From NCBI GenBank assembly GCA_947168525.1, contig CAMVMG010000010.1, positions 1 to 64,000 on the forward strand: DNA of 64,000 nt, written 5' to 3'. The stretch comes from an uncultured Bacteroidales bacterium. Its GTDB lineage: Bacteria > Bacteroidota > Bacteroidia > Bacteroidales > UBA932. The translations under genes and the position numbers were made by a program. The notes under the pieces were generated by a model that worked only from the letters and a program-made list of their open reading frames with translations, did no database searches and was not told the DNA's origin. Shown here piece after piece: positions 25,238 to 33,824 of the stretch; position 1 is the first letter of the stretch, and each line of letters begins with the position of its first letter.

Positions 25238-26470
25238 ATGAAAGGTATCAAAATTCTTATGGGAGCTCTTGCAGCCGCAAGCCTCCTTTCCTCCGTGAAC
25301 GTATTCGCTCAGGAGGATGCCAACCGCGACGAAAACGGTAAAGTGGTTCGCGGTGCCTATGAAACCAACAAGGCCTTTGACAACATCTGGATCGGCGTTG
25401 GCGCCGGTATCAACTCTGTAGCTCCCGGTATCCGTTCTCCCAAGGCTTGGGGCAACATCGGTCTCGCTACTGACATCAACGTGGGTAAGTGGTTCACTCC
25501 CGCCGTGGGTCTCCGCGCCGGCTGGCACGGCTTCTGGAACAACACCAAGCAGGGCCTGAACGTCCAGGGCGTCCCCGCTGGTTCCATCTTCGGCTTCAAC
25601 TATGTGCACGGTGATGTGATGTGGAATGCCACCAACAGCCTGTTCGGCTACAAGGAAACCCGCCTGTGGAACCTGGTTCCCTACGCCACCATGGGTGTCC
25701 TGGATGTCAGCAACCGCCGCAACGTCTTTGCTAAGAATGCCAACAACAACCTGGAGTATGCCGCCGGTGCCGGTCTGTACAACACTTTCCGTCTGAGCAA
25801 CCGCGTGAACATCACCCTGGACCTGATGGCCCTCGTGGGTAAGGCTGCCGCCTACACCAACAACGCCGGCCGTCTGATCGTCTTCCCGAGCGCCACCGCA
25901 GGCCTCGCCTTCAACCTCGGTAAGACCAACTTCGACCGTCACACCTCCATCACTCCTGTCGTGATCCCTGTTCCTTTCACCACCGAGCAGTACAACGCCC
26001 TCGCCGAGAAGGTGGCCGCCCTGGAGAAAGAGAATGCCCAGCTCAAGGACAAGATCGCTGCCCTGGAGAAGGAACTCGCTCCTTACAAGAACCTCGTGAA
26101 TGGCCAGACCTACCTCTTCGAGAACGGCAAGTTCACCGCTGTTGAGGTTACCAACGCCACTCCGCTCAGCGTTTACTTCGACCTTGGCTCTTCCAAGCTC
26201 TCCGCTCGTGAAAAGGCTCACCTCGAGTACTTCTGCGAGAACGCCGTGGATGCCGACACCAAACTCGCCATCAACGCCTACGCCGACAAGCAGACCGGTT
26301 CTGCCCGTGGCAACCAGAAGCTCTCCGAGCAGCGTGCCAAGACCGTTGTTGACTTCCTCACCAAGGCTGGTGCCAAGGAAAGCAACATCGAGTGCAGCGC
26401 TCACGGTGACACCATCAACCCGTTCAACACCGCAGCCAAGAACCGCGTTGTTACCATCGAGGTTAAGTAA
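25238..26470 (+). CDS. OmpA-family outer membrane protein
   Basis: The 410-residue protein has a signal peptide (cleavage after NVFA), an N-terminal eight-stranded-type beta-barrel (residues ~45-225, with aromatic-rich strands such as WIGVGAGINSV and GLRAGWHGFW), a coiled-coil linker (LAEKVAALEKENAQLKDKIAALEKEL), and a C-terminal OmpA domain with NAYADKQTGSARGNQKLSEQRAKTVVDFL that binds peptidoglycan. Strong codon bias, a near-consensus promoter and a strong terminator point to high expression as a major porin/structural protein. Confidence 0.93.
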   Translation: MKGIKILMGALAAASLLSSVNVFAQEDANRDENGKVVRGAYETNKAFDNIWIGVGAGINSVAPGIRSPKAWGNIGLATDINVGKWFTPAVGLRAGWHGFWNNTKQGLNVQGVPAGSIFGFNYVHGDVMWNATNSLFGYKETRLWNLVPYATMGVLDVSNRRNVFAKNANNNLEYAAGAGLYNTFRLSNRVNITLDLMALVGKAAAYTNNAGRLIVFPSATAGLAFNLGKTNFDRHTSITPVVIPVPFTTEQYNALAEKVAALEKENAQLKDKIAALEKELAPYKNLVNGQTYLFENGKFTAVEVTNATPLSVYFDLGSSKLSAREKAHLEYFCENAVDADTKLAINAYADKQTGSARGNQKLSEQRAKTVVDFLTKAGAKESNIECSAHGDTINPFNTAAKNRVVTIEVK

Positions 26471-26490
26471 TTCACTGCTTGCAGTTTAAA

Positions 26491-26519
26491 AGGGCACTTT
26501 CCGGAGTGCCCTTTTTTTT
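26491..26519 (+). terminator. Strong rho-independent terminator after the OmpA-like gene
   Basis: AGGGCACT / AGTGCCCT stem, TTCCGG-type loop, then eight T residues. Confidence 0.93.
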
Positions 26520-26520
26520 A

Positions 26521-26528
26521 TATCTTTG
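26521..26528 (+). promoter_or_regulatory. -7 element (TATCTTTG) for the HAD-aguB pair
   Basis: TATCTTTG begins right after the preceding terminator's T-run and 30 nt before the ATG at 26551. Confidence 0.75.
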
Positions 26529-26550
26529 CGTGAAAATAGTAAGCTGAGTT

Positions 26551-27390
26551 ATGAGAAGAAAACCCATCATTGGCCTCATCTACGACTTTGACGGCACTCT
26601 TTCTCCGGGCAACATGCAGGAGTTTGGGTTCATTCAGGCCATCGGGCAAACCCCGGAAGAGTTCTGGGCCAAGAGCGACGGCATCGCTATCGGCCAGGAC
26701 GCCTCCAATATCCTGGCTTACATGAAGCTGATGTACGACGAAGCCCGCAAGAACGGAATCCGGCTCACCCGGGAAGGGTTCCGCCGCTACGGGGAGGATA
26801 TCAAACTGTACGAGGGCGTGCGGGAGTGGTTCCGCAATGTGAACGCCTATGGCAAGGAGCACGGGGTAATCATCGAGCATTATATCAATTCCTCCGGCCT
26901 GGAGGAGATCATCGAGGGATCGCCTATTGCCCGGGAATTCAAGCATGTCTTTGCCGGCAGCTACATCTACGACAGCAACGGAGAAGCCGAATGGCCCGGT
27001 ATCGCCGTGGATTTCACGGCCAAGACGCAGTACCTGTTCAAGATTCAGAAGGGGATCTTTTCTTCGCGGGATGCCAAACGGGTTAATGAGAGCTGGGCCG
27101 ACGACCAGAAGCGCATTCCCTTCACCAACATGATCTACTTCGGCGACGGAGACACGGATGTGCCCTCCATGAAGCTGGTGAACATGTTCGGGGGCAATGC
27201 CATCGCTGTGTTCGATCCGGCCCGTCCCGGAAAGAAGGAAACGGCCCGGAAGCTCCTGAAACAGGGCCGCGTGAACTTTATCACCCCGGCCTCCTACACC
27301 CGGGATAGCCGCACCTTCCGCCTGGTGTGCGCCATCATCGACAAAATCAAGGCCGACAACGAACTGCGGCAGTTTTCAAGGTATAAGTAA
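26551..27390 (+). CDS. HAD-superfamily phosphatase, phosphoserine phosphatase-like
   Basis: The 279-residue protein shows HAD motif I (IYDFDGTLSPGN), motif II (HYINSSGLEE), a possible Lys in KTQYLFKIQKG and motif IV (YFGDGDTDVPSMKLV). The long cap between residues ~25 and 110 is helical. It probably dephosphorylates a small metabolite; the substrate is not clear. It lies 35 nt upstream of aguB, so it may be in the putrescine transcription unit. Confidence 0.85.
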   Translation: MRRKPIIGLIYDFDGTLSPGNMQEFGFIQAIGQTPEEFWAKSDGIAIGQDASNILAYMKLMYDEARKNGIRLTREGFRRYGEDIKLYEGVREWFRNVNAYGKEHGVIIEHYINSSGLEEIIEGSPIAREFKHVFAGSYIYDSNGEAEWPGIAVDFTAKTQYLFKIQKGIFSSRDAKRVNESWADDQKRIPFTNMIYFGDGDTDVPSMKLVNMFGGNAIAVFDPARPGKKETARKLLKQGRVNFITPASYTRDSRTFRLVCAIIDKIKADNELRQFSRYK

Positions 27391-27425
27391 TACAGGACAT
27401 CTGTTCAGAAAAAAGAAAAAGAAGT

Positions 27426-28310
27426 ATGCGGACATTGAAAGTGGGTATGGTGCAGCAGCGCTGCACGGCCGATATCGAAGACAATATCCTGCGCCTGGAG
27501 GCGGGAATCCGCTCCTGCGCCGCTGAAGGGGCGCAGCTGGTGGTTCTGCAGGAACTGCACAACAGCCTGTATTTCTGCCAGCAGGAGAATGCGTCGCTGT
27601 GCGACCTGGCAGAGCCTGTCCCGGGGCCTTCTACGGAACGTTTCGGCGCTTTGGCCAGGGAACTGGGCCTGGTGATTGTGCTGTCGCTTTTTGAGCGGCG
27701 TGCGCCCGGGCTGTACCACAATACGGCCGTTGTACTGGAAAAGGACGGGAGCATTGCCGGGAAGTACCGCAAGATGCACATCCCGGACGATCCTCTTTTC
27801 TACGAGAAGTTTTATTTCACCCCTGGCGACCTGGGGTTCCAGCCCATCCGCACCTCGGTGGGTGTGCTGGGCGTGCTGGTGTGCTGGGACCAGTGGTATC
27901 CGGAAGCCGCCCGTGCCATGGCGCTTGCAGGAGCAGAGATGCTGATCTATCCCACGGCCATCGGCGGGGTGCCCACAGACCCTGCCTGGGAACAGGCGCA
28001 GCAGCGTCAGGCCTGGCAGTTGGTTCAGCGCGGGCACAGCGTGGCCAACGGCCTGCCCGTCGTCACGGTGAACCGCACGGGTGTGGAGCCGGATCCCTCT
28101 GGACAAAGCAGCGGCATCGATTTCTGGGGCCATTCCTTTGCTACCGGTGCCCAGGGAGAACTGCTTACGGAGTTTGGGAAAGAAGAGGAAGGTGTGCGCG
28201 TTGTATCCATCGACATGGACCAGTGCGAATATGTCCGGCGCGGCTGGCCCTTCCTGAGGGACCGTCGTATAGACGCGTACGATGTCCTTCTAAAGCGTTT
28301 CGGAAAGTAA
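27426..28310 (+). CDS. aguB: N-carbamoylputrescine amidase
   Basis: The 294-residue nitrilase-family enzyme hydrolyses N-carbamoylputrescine to putrescine, CO2 and ammonia. The Glu-Lys-Cys triad lies in VLQELHNSLYF, KYRKMHIPDD and VLVCWDQWYPE. DDPLFYEKFYFTPGD and GIDFWGHSF are typical of plant/bacterial carbamoylputrescine amidases. The partner agmatine deiminase is at 30117, separated by an oppositely oriented acyl-CoA synthetase gene. Confidence 0.94.
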   Translation: MRTLKVGMVQQRCTADIEDNILRLEAGIRSCAAEGAQLVVLQELHNSLYFCQQENASLCDLAEPVPGPSTERFGALARELGLVIVLSLFERRAPGLYHNTAVVLEKDGSIAGKYRKMHIPDDPLFYEKFYFTPGDLGFQPIRTSVGVLGVLVCWDQWYPEAARAMALAGAEMLIYPTAIGGVPTDPAWEQAQQRQAWQLVQRGHSVANGLPVVTVNRTGVEPDPSGQSSGIDFWGHSFATGAQGELLTEFGKEEEGVRVVSIDMDQCEYVRRGWPFLRDRRIDAYDVLLKRFGK

Positions 28311-28319
28311 GTAAACAGG

Positions 28320-28350
28320 AAAGGCCGGTCCCAAACGGAAGCCGGCCTTT
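28320..28350. terminator. Bidirectional terminator hairpin between aguB and an acyl-CoA synthetase gene
   Basis: AAAGGCCGG / CCGGCCTTT stem between two convergent genes, with T-rich flank on the plus side (TTTCTTGCGTTTT). Confidence 0.7.
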
Positions 28351-28371
28351 CTTGCGTTTTCTGCCTTTGGA

Positions 28372-30024
28372 TTACTTGTACAGGAAGCGGCGGATGCTCA
28401 TCTTGGGCGTTTTCTCGAAGGGCTTGTCCATCAGCTCCACCTTGGCGATCTGGCTGTAGGCGGGGAACTGGCGGTTGGCGCCCAGCTTGATGTTCTCCGG
28501 GATCTCGGCCTTGGCCTCGGGATCCAGGAGGGCTTTGGCAATGGCTTGCTCGTCCAGGAACACCATGGCGACCAGCTTGCCGCCGCGGTCTACCACCACG
28601 CTTTCCATCACATAAGGCTGGTTGTTCACCACAGCCTCCAGCTCTTCCGGATAGATGTTCTGGCCGGAAGGGCCCAGAATCATGTTCTTGGAGCGGCCCC
28701 GGATGAAGATGTTGCCTTCTGAATCGATGATGCCCAAGTCTCCGGTGCGCAGCCAGCCGTCTTCGGTAAAGGCATTGGCCGTGGCCTCGGGGTTCTTGTA
28801 ATAGCCGATGGTGATGTTCTCACCACGGGCCTGGATTTCTCCCACTACGTGCTGAGGATCGTCCGAATCGATGCGGACTTCCGCCACGTCCACGGCCTTG
28901 CCGCAGGAACCGGCCACGTATTTGGTCCAGTGCTCATAGGCCAGCAGCGGGCAGGCTTCTGTCATGCCGTAGCCCACCAGGTAGGGGAACTTGATGCGCT
29001 TGAACAGACGCTCCACCTCCGGGTTGAGGGCGGCGCCGCCCATGATGAACTCCTGCACATTGCCGCCAAAAGCCTGCACCAGGCCGTCTTTCACCTTGTT
29101 GTAGATGATATTGTTGAGGCCGGGCACTTTGAGCAGGAACTTGATCAGGGGCTTGTCCAGGGTGGGTTTCACCTTGCTCTTGTAGATCTTCTCCATCACC
29201 AGCGGAACGGTGATCAGGAGGTAGGGTTTTACATCGGCAAAGGCTTTTAGGAGGGCTGCAGGCGTGGGCGCTTTGCTCATCCAGTAGATGGAGGTGCCGT
29301 TGCACAGCGGATACAGGAATTCGATCACCAGGCCGTACATGTGGGCCATGGGCAGCATGGAGACCATCTTGTCGCCGGCCGGCACGTTGCGCTGGCTGTA
29401 GTCTACATTGGCAGAGAAGTTCCGGTAGGTGAGCATTACCCCCTTAGGGTCTCCGGTGGAGCCGGAGGTGTAGTTGATGGTGGAGAGGTCGTCCCAGTTG
29501 TCGGTGGGGAAGGCGACGTCATCCGGGCCGAAGCCCTTGGGGTATTTCTCTGCGAAGAGCTTGTCCAGGTTGTCTACCGTTTCCTGAATCTTGGGATCCC
29601 GGCAGAACAGCACCTTCCAGTTATCTACGTCGAAGACCACCTTGAGGGCAGGCATTTTCTCGGGGTCAAGCTTGGCCCAGCGCGCGGCGTTGGTGAACAG
29701 GGCAATGCTGTCCGAGTGGTTCACCAGGCCCATCACGCTTTCCGGCGTGAAGTCTGCCAGGATGGGTACAATCACGGTCTCGAAGGTGTTCACGGCCAGA
29801 TAGGCAAAGCCCCACTTGGCACCGTTGTTGGCGCAGAGGGCAATCTTGTCTCCTTTCTTGAAGCCGGCTTTTTCAAAGACGATATGGAACCGGGCGATAT
29901 CGGTTGCCATCTGGGCATAGGTGAAAGAGTCTCCACCGATGGTGTTCAAGGCAGGTTTGTCCCAGTATTTACGGGTGGCGGCCTGAAGCCGCTCGAGGTA
30001 ATGAGGATACTTCTTATTGTACAT
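28372..30024 (-). CDS. Acyl-CoA synthetase (AMP-forming), long-chain type
   Basis: The 550-residue member of the acyl-adenylate family has the P-loop-like INYTSGSTGDPKGVMLT, YGMTEACPLL, the adenylate-binding TGDLGIID and the hinge RGRSKNMILGPSGQNIYPEE; the C-terminal Lys is in KTPKMSIRRFLYK. It activates a fatty acid as acyl-AMP and transfers it to CoA or another thiol. It is a close paralogue of the gene at 48534-50150. It is transcribed against its neighbours and inserted between aguB and aguA. Promoter at 30055-30062. Confidence 0.9.
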   Translation of the reverse strand: MYNKKYPHYLERLQAATRKYWDKPALNTIGGDSFTYAQMATDIARFHIVFEKAGFKKGDKIALCANNGAKWGFAYLAVNTFETVIVPILADFTPESVMGLVNHSDSIALFTNAARWAKLDPEKMPALKVVFDVDNWKVLFCRDPKIQETVDNLDKLFAEKYPKGFGPDDVAFPTDNWDDLSTINYTSGSTGDPKGVMLTYRNFSANVDYSQRNVPAGDKMVSMLPMAHMYGLVIEFLYPLCNGTSIYWMSKAPTPAALLKAFADVKPYLLITVPLVMEKIYKSKVKPTLDKPLIKFLLKVPGLNNIIYNKVKDGLVQAFGGNVQEFIMGGAALNPEVERLFKRIKFPYLVGYGMTEACPLLAYEHWTKYVAGSCGKAVDVAEVRIDSDDPQHVVGEIQARGENITIGYYKNPEATANAFTEDGWLRTGDLGIIDSEGNIFIRGRSKNMILGPSGQNIYPEELEAVVNNQPYVMESVVVDRGGKLVAMVFLDEQAIAKALLDPEAKAEIPENIKLGANRQFPAYSQIAKVELMDKPFEKTPKMSIRRFLYK

Positions 30025-30054
30025 AAAACTAGTTTTGGTTCATAGTAAGGCAGA

Positions 30055-30062
30055 CAAAGATA
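30055..30062 (-). promoter_or_regulatory. -7 element (TATCTTTG) for the acyl-CoA synthetase gene
   Basis: TATCTTTG on the minus strand, 30 nt before the ATG at 30024. It sits back-to-back with the aguA promoter (30084-30091). Confidence 0.75.
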
Positions 30063-30083
30063 GTGAATTTTTTAAATAAATGC

Positions 30084-30091
30084 TATCTTTG
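30084..30091 (+). promoter_or_regulatory. -7 element (TATCTTTG) and strong RBS for aguA
   Basis: TATCTTTG 25 nt before the ATG; the leader carries AGGAAGG a few nt before the start, one of the few clear Shine-Dalgarno sequences in this window. Confidence 0.75.
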
Positions 30092-30116
30092 CGCTTAGTC
30101 ACCAAAAGGAAGGATC

Positions 30117-31136
30117 ATGAGATTACCTGCAGAATGGGAGCCCCAGGGCTTTGTACAGCTCACCTGGCCGCACAAGGATTCGCTCTGGTACGAGGTAGAA
30201 AAAGTACAGGCCTGCTACACGCAGATTGCGGACGCCATCCTTTCCCGGGAGCCGCTCCTGGTCGTATGCCGGGACCAGGAAGAAACCCTGGCCGACCTGG
30301 CCCGGAACGGGCTGACGGACGTTGAAGGCATTCGCTTTGTGGAAGCGCCCCTGAACGACACCTGGGCCCGGGACCACGGCGGCATTTCCGTGTACGGAGA
30401 CGCCGGGGAAAAGCTGGTGCTGGACTTTGTCTTCAACGGCTGGGGTCTCAAGTTCGCGGCCGACCTGGACAACCAGATTACCCGCAGAGCCTTCGAGGCC
30501 GGCGCTTTCCGCAAAGAGGTCATCCGCAAGGACATGCGCCCTTATGTGCTGGAAGGGGGAAGTATCGACACAGACGGCGCCGGAACGCTTCTCACCACCT
30601 CGGAATGCCTGCTGTCCCTGAACCGGAACGAGTACCTGGGCCGGGAACAGGTGGAACGGCGGTTAAAGGATGCCTTCGGCCTGCAGCGCATCCTGTGGCT
30701 GGACCACGGCGGCATTGCCGGAGACGATACAGACAGCCACGTGGATATCCTGGCCCGCTTCTGCAGCCCGGACACCATCGCCTACACCGCCTGCGAAGAC
30801 CCTTTGGATGAGAATTATGCCTCCCTGAAGGAGATGGAAGCGCAGCTTAAGACCTTCCGCACGCTGGACGGCCGCCCGTACCGACTGATTCCGCTGCCGC
30901 TTCCGGAGCCCCTGTACCTGGACGGTTACAGGCTGCCGGGCTCCTATGCCAATTTCCTGATTATCAACGGCGCCGTACTGGTTCCGGGAGCCTGCTCTCC
31001 GCTGGATCGGGCGGCGGCGGAACGCCTGCAACAGGCCTTCCCGGACCGCCAGGTAGAAGTCATCGACTGCCGGCCCCTGCTTTCCGGCCACGGCGGCCTG
31101 CACTGCGTCACCATGAACTATCCCGCCGGATGGTGA
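30117..31136 (+). CDS. aguA: Agmatine deiminase
   Basis: The 339-residue porphyromonas-type peptidyl-arginine-deiminase fold enzyme converts agmatine to N-carbamoylputrescine and ammonia. Family marks are MRLPAEWEPQGFVQLTWPH, the guanidine-contact NDTWARDHGG, LEGGSIDTDG, DHGGIAGDDTDSHVD and catalytic Cys330 in GLHCVTMNYP. With AguB it completes agmatine-to-putrescine conversion; an arginine decarboxylase is not in the window. Confidence 0.95.
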   Translation: MRLPAEWEPQGFVQLTWPHKDSLWYEVEKVQACYTQIADAILSREPLLVVCRDQEETLADLARNGLTDVEGIRFVEAPLNDTWARDHGGISVYGDAGEKLVLDFVFNGWGLKFAADLDNQITRRAFEAGAFRKEVIRKDMRPYVLEGGSIDTDGAGTLLTTSECLLSLNRNEYLGREQVERRLKDAFGLQRILWLDHGGIAGDDTDSHVDILARFCSPDTIAYTACEDPLDENYASLKEMEAQLKTFRTLDGRPYRLIPLPLPEPLYLDGYRLPGSYANFLIINGAVLVPGACSPLDRAAAERLQQAFPDRQVEVIDCRPLLSGHGGLHCVTMNYPAGW

Positions 31137-31157
31137 TCTCACGAGCTCCGGAAACAG

Positions 31158-31196
31158 AACTGGCGCCGAGTCAAAGGACTTGGCGCCAGTTTTTTT
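31158..31196 (+). terminator. Strong rho-independent terminator after aguA
   Basis: Perfect 10-bp stem AACTGGCGCC (31158-31167) / GGCGCCAGTT (31182-31191) followed by seven T. It also separates aguA from the convergent glycosidase cluster. Confidence 0.92.
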
Positions 31197-31214
31197 ATCG
31201 GGCAGGGGAGGGCT

Positions 31215-33824
31215 TTACATCACCTGGAAGTCCAAAGCCTTCAGGTCTTCGTCGCGGGAGGAGCTGCCGTAGAGGATGCGGTACTTGCCGGACTTGACGG
31301 ACAGGCCGTCAACGGCTGCATCGTAGTACTCGAAGGCGCTTCCGTCCAGCGTTACGGACACCTTGGCCGTGGCACCGGGAGCCACCTGCACCTTCTTGAA
31401 GCCCTTGAGGGCCTTGATGGGGGCATCGGGGTTGTCGATGGCCTGTACGTACACCTGTACGGTCTCGGCGCCTTCCACCTTGCCCGTATTGGTGACGGGA
31501 ACGGTGAGGGTTACCTTGCCGTCCTTCTTCATGGTGCTCTTGTTCAGCTTGCCCTCACCGTAGCCGAAGCTGGTATAGCTGAGGCCGTAACCAAAGGCGT
31601 ACAGGGGCGTGCCGTGGAAGTAACGGTAGGTACGGTTCTCCATGCTGTAGTCCAGGAAGTCGGGGAGGTCGGCCGTGGAGGCGTAGAAGGTGACGGGGAG
31701 CTTGCCGGAGGGGTTGTAGTCGCCGAAGATGACGTCGGCAAGGGCCTTGGAACCACCCTGACCGGCGTACCAGGCCTGCAGAAGGGCGTCGTACTGGTCT
31801 TCCACGCTGGCAAAAGCGATGGCGGAACCGGAGCAGTTCACAAACACTACGGGCTTGCCGGTCTCGTGCATGGCACGCACCAGGCGCTGCTGTACGGCGG
31901 GAAGTTCGATGTCGGCCTTGTCACCGCCTTCGCCTTCCATCTGGGCGGAGATACCACCGATCACCAGGATGACGTCGGCCTGGGCGGCCAGCTGTTTCTC
32001 TGCGGAGAAGTCGGCGTATTTGCGCTCGCAGAAGTCGGCACGGAGCATGGCGAAGGGACCTGCGCCGCGACGGTACTCGATTTCCACGTTCACGGGTTGG
32101 CCGGCCTTCACGTCAAAGGCCTTGTACTGGACACCGCGACGGCCAAAGCCGAATCCGCGCATGCCGCCGGTGGCAGGCTTGGCGTTCTCTACCACGCGGC
32201 CGTTCACCTTGAGGATGTAGCCGTTGTCGGAGGTTACGGTGTAGCTCATGGGACCGGTGAATTTCGGGACAAACTTGCCGGTGATGCGGACAGAGATCTT
32301 GTCGGTGGGAACGCCCTCGGCAAAGCCGTAAGCTCCAAAGGTGCTGAAGTTGAGGGTGTTGTAGTAGCCGCTGGAGGCGGGCTCTCCCTTGAGCTCGTTG
32401 TTGGCGAAGAACTCTACGAACACGCCCTTGCCCTCGTTGAATTCCGGGAGGTGATAGATGGTGTTGTAGTCGTCGGCCAGCTCGCAGGCCTTGGAATACA
32501 GGACGGTGGATCCGGGGACGGCGGCCTTGATGCCTTCCAGGAGGGTGTGGGTGTGGGCCTCTGTGGGGGTTCCGCCGTAGTTGCCGTTCAGGAGAGCGGC
32601 GTCATCGGCGTTGGGACCTACTACGAGGATGGTTTTGGTGCTCTTGGAAAGGGGCAGGATGCCGTTGTTCTTCAGGAGCACCATGGACTCGCGGGCGGCC
32701 TGGGTGGCCAGAGCGTCATGCTCTTCGCTGCTGATTACGTCTTCCCCCAAGTTGGCCCAGGGGAGCATGTCGGCCGGGTCGAACATGCCCAGCTCGAAGC
32801 GGCCGCGGAGGGTCTTGCGGAGGTGTTCGTCCAGGTCGGCCTCGCTGATCATGCCCTTTTCAAGGGCTTCGGTGAGGGCCATCATGGTTTTGCCGCATTC
32901 CAGGTCGGTGCCGTGCAGGGCGGCGTCTACCGTGGCGTGCAGGGCATCGGGTTGGGTCTCGTGCTGGCCGGGGGTGAAGTAGTTGTTGATGGCGTCGCAG
33001 TCGGTGAGGACGATGGCTTCGTATCCCCACTTGTTGCGGAGGATATCGGTCAGGAGGCGGTCGTTGGAGCAGCAGGGAACGCCTTCGTAGCGGTTGTAGG
33101 CGCACATGACCTCGCGGACGTTACCGTCCACCACCAGGGTCTTGAAGGCGGGCAGATAGGTTTCAAAGAGGTCCCGCTGCGAAACGCGTGCGTCATAGGT
33201 GTGGCGGAGCGGTTCGGGACCGCTGTGCACGGCATAGTGCTTGGCGCAGGCGTGGGTCTTGTAGTAGCGGGGATCGTTTCCCTGCATACCCAGAACGGTC
33301 TGGAGGCCCAGGACACTGGTCAGATACGGGTCTTCCCCGCAGGTTTCCTGGCCGCGACCCCAGCGCGGGTCACGGAAGATGTTCACGTTGGGGCACCAGA
33401 AGGAGAGTTCCGGATTGCCGGGGTAGTAGGTCACGCCCATCGGCACGTTGAAGATGTCGTGGTCGGAGCGGTTCCAGTTGGCGCGGGCCTCGTCGGAAAC
33501 CTGGGAGAATACCTGGTACATCTGCTCGGGGTTGAAGGCGGCGGCCATGCCGATAGGTTGCGGATACACCGTGTAGCCGTCGGCCCGTACGCCGTGGCAG
33601 GCCTCGCTCCACCAGTTGTAGGAGGGGATGCCCAGCCGGTCGATGGAGATGGATTTGTTCATCATCAGACCCACTTTCTCTTCGGGTGTGAGCAGGGAAA
33701 TCAGATTCTCTACCCGGTCTTCGATTTTGAGACGGGGGTTCTGGAAGGGGTACTCGTAGGTCTGCTTGGGACCGCAGGCGGCCAGCAGAACCAGTGTGGA
33801 TGTTAGTAAAATAAACTTTTTCAT
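31215..33824 (-). CDS. Glycoside hydrolase family 3 lipoprotein with PA14 domain
   Basis: The 869-residue exported lipoprotein has a lipobox in LVLLAACGPK. The GH3 barrel contains YNWWSEACHGVRADG, DPRWGRGQETCGEDPYL and the nucleophile region IVLTDCDAINNY, the TDCDA form seen in beta-xylosidases. A PA14 module is inserted in the second GH3 domain (VFVEFFANNELKGEP...MSYTVTSDNGYILKVNGR), often involved in sugar-end recognition. An Fn3-like domain ends the protein. It is last in a four-gene cluster with GH43/CE1 enzymes, so release of xylose or arabinose from oligosaccharides is likely. The ATG at 33822-33824 overlaps the upstream gene's stop (ATGA); the longer open frame upstream is a shadow. 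Confidence 0.93.
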   Translation of the reverse strand: MKKFILLTSTLVLLAACGPKQTYEYPFQNPRLKIEDRVENLISLLTPEEKVGLMMNKSISIDRLGIPSYNWWSEACHGVRADGYTVYPQPIGMAAAFNPEQMYQVFSQVSDEARANWNRSDHDIFNVPMGVTYYPGNPELSFWCPNVNIFRDPRWGRGQETCGEDPYLTSVLGLQTVLGMQGNDPRYYKTHACAKHYAVHSGPEPLRHTYDARVSQRDLFETYLPAFKTLVVDGNVREVMCAYNRYEGVPCCSNDRLLTDILRNKWGYEAIVLTDCDAINNYFTPGQHETQPDALHATVDAALHGTDLECGKTMMALTEALEKGMISEADLDEHLRKTLRGRFELGMFDPADMLPWANLGEDVISSEEHDALATQAARESMVLLKNNGILPLSKSTKTILVVGPNADDAALLNGNYGGTPTEAHTHTLLEGIKAAVPGSTVLYSKACELADDYNTIYHLPEFNEGKGVFVEFFANNELKGEPASSGYYNTLNFSTFGAYGFAEGVPTDKISVRITGKFVPKFTGPMSYTVTSDNGYILKVNGRVVENAKPATGGMRGFGFGRRGVQYKAFDVKAGQPVNVEIEYRRGAGPFAMLRADFCERKYADFSAEKQLAAQADVILVIGGISAQMEGEGGDKADIELPAVQQRLVRAMHETGKPVVFVNCSGSAIAFASVEDQYDALLQAWYAGQGGSKALADVIFGDYNPSGKLPVTFYASTADLPDFLDYSMENRTYRYFHGTPLYAFGYGLSYTSFGYGEGKLNKSTMKKDGKVTLTVPVTNTGKVEGAETVQVYVQAIDNPDAPIKALKGFKKVQVAPGATAKVSVTLDGSAFEYYDAAVDGLSVKSGKYRILYGSSSRDEDLKALDFQVM

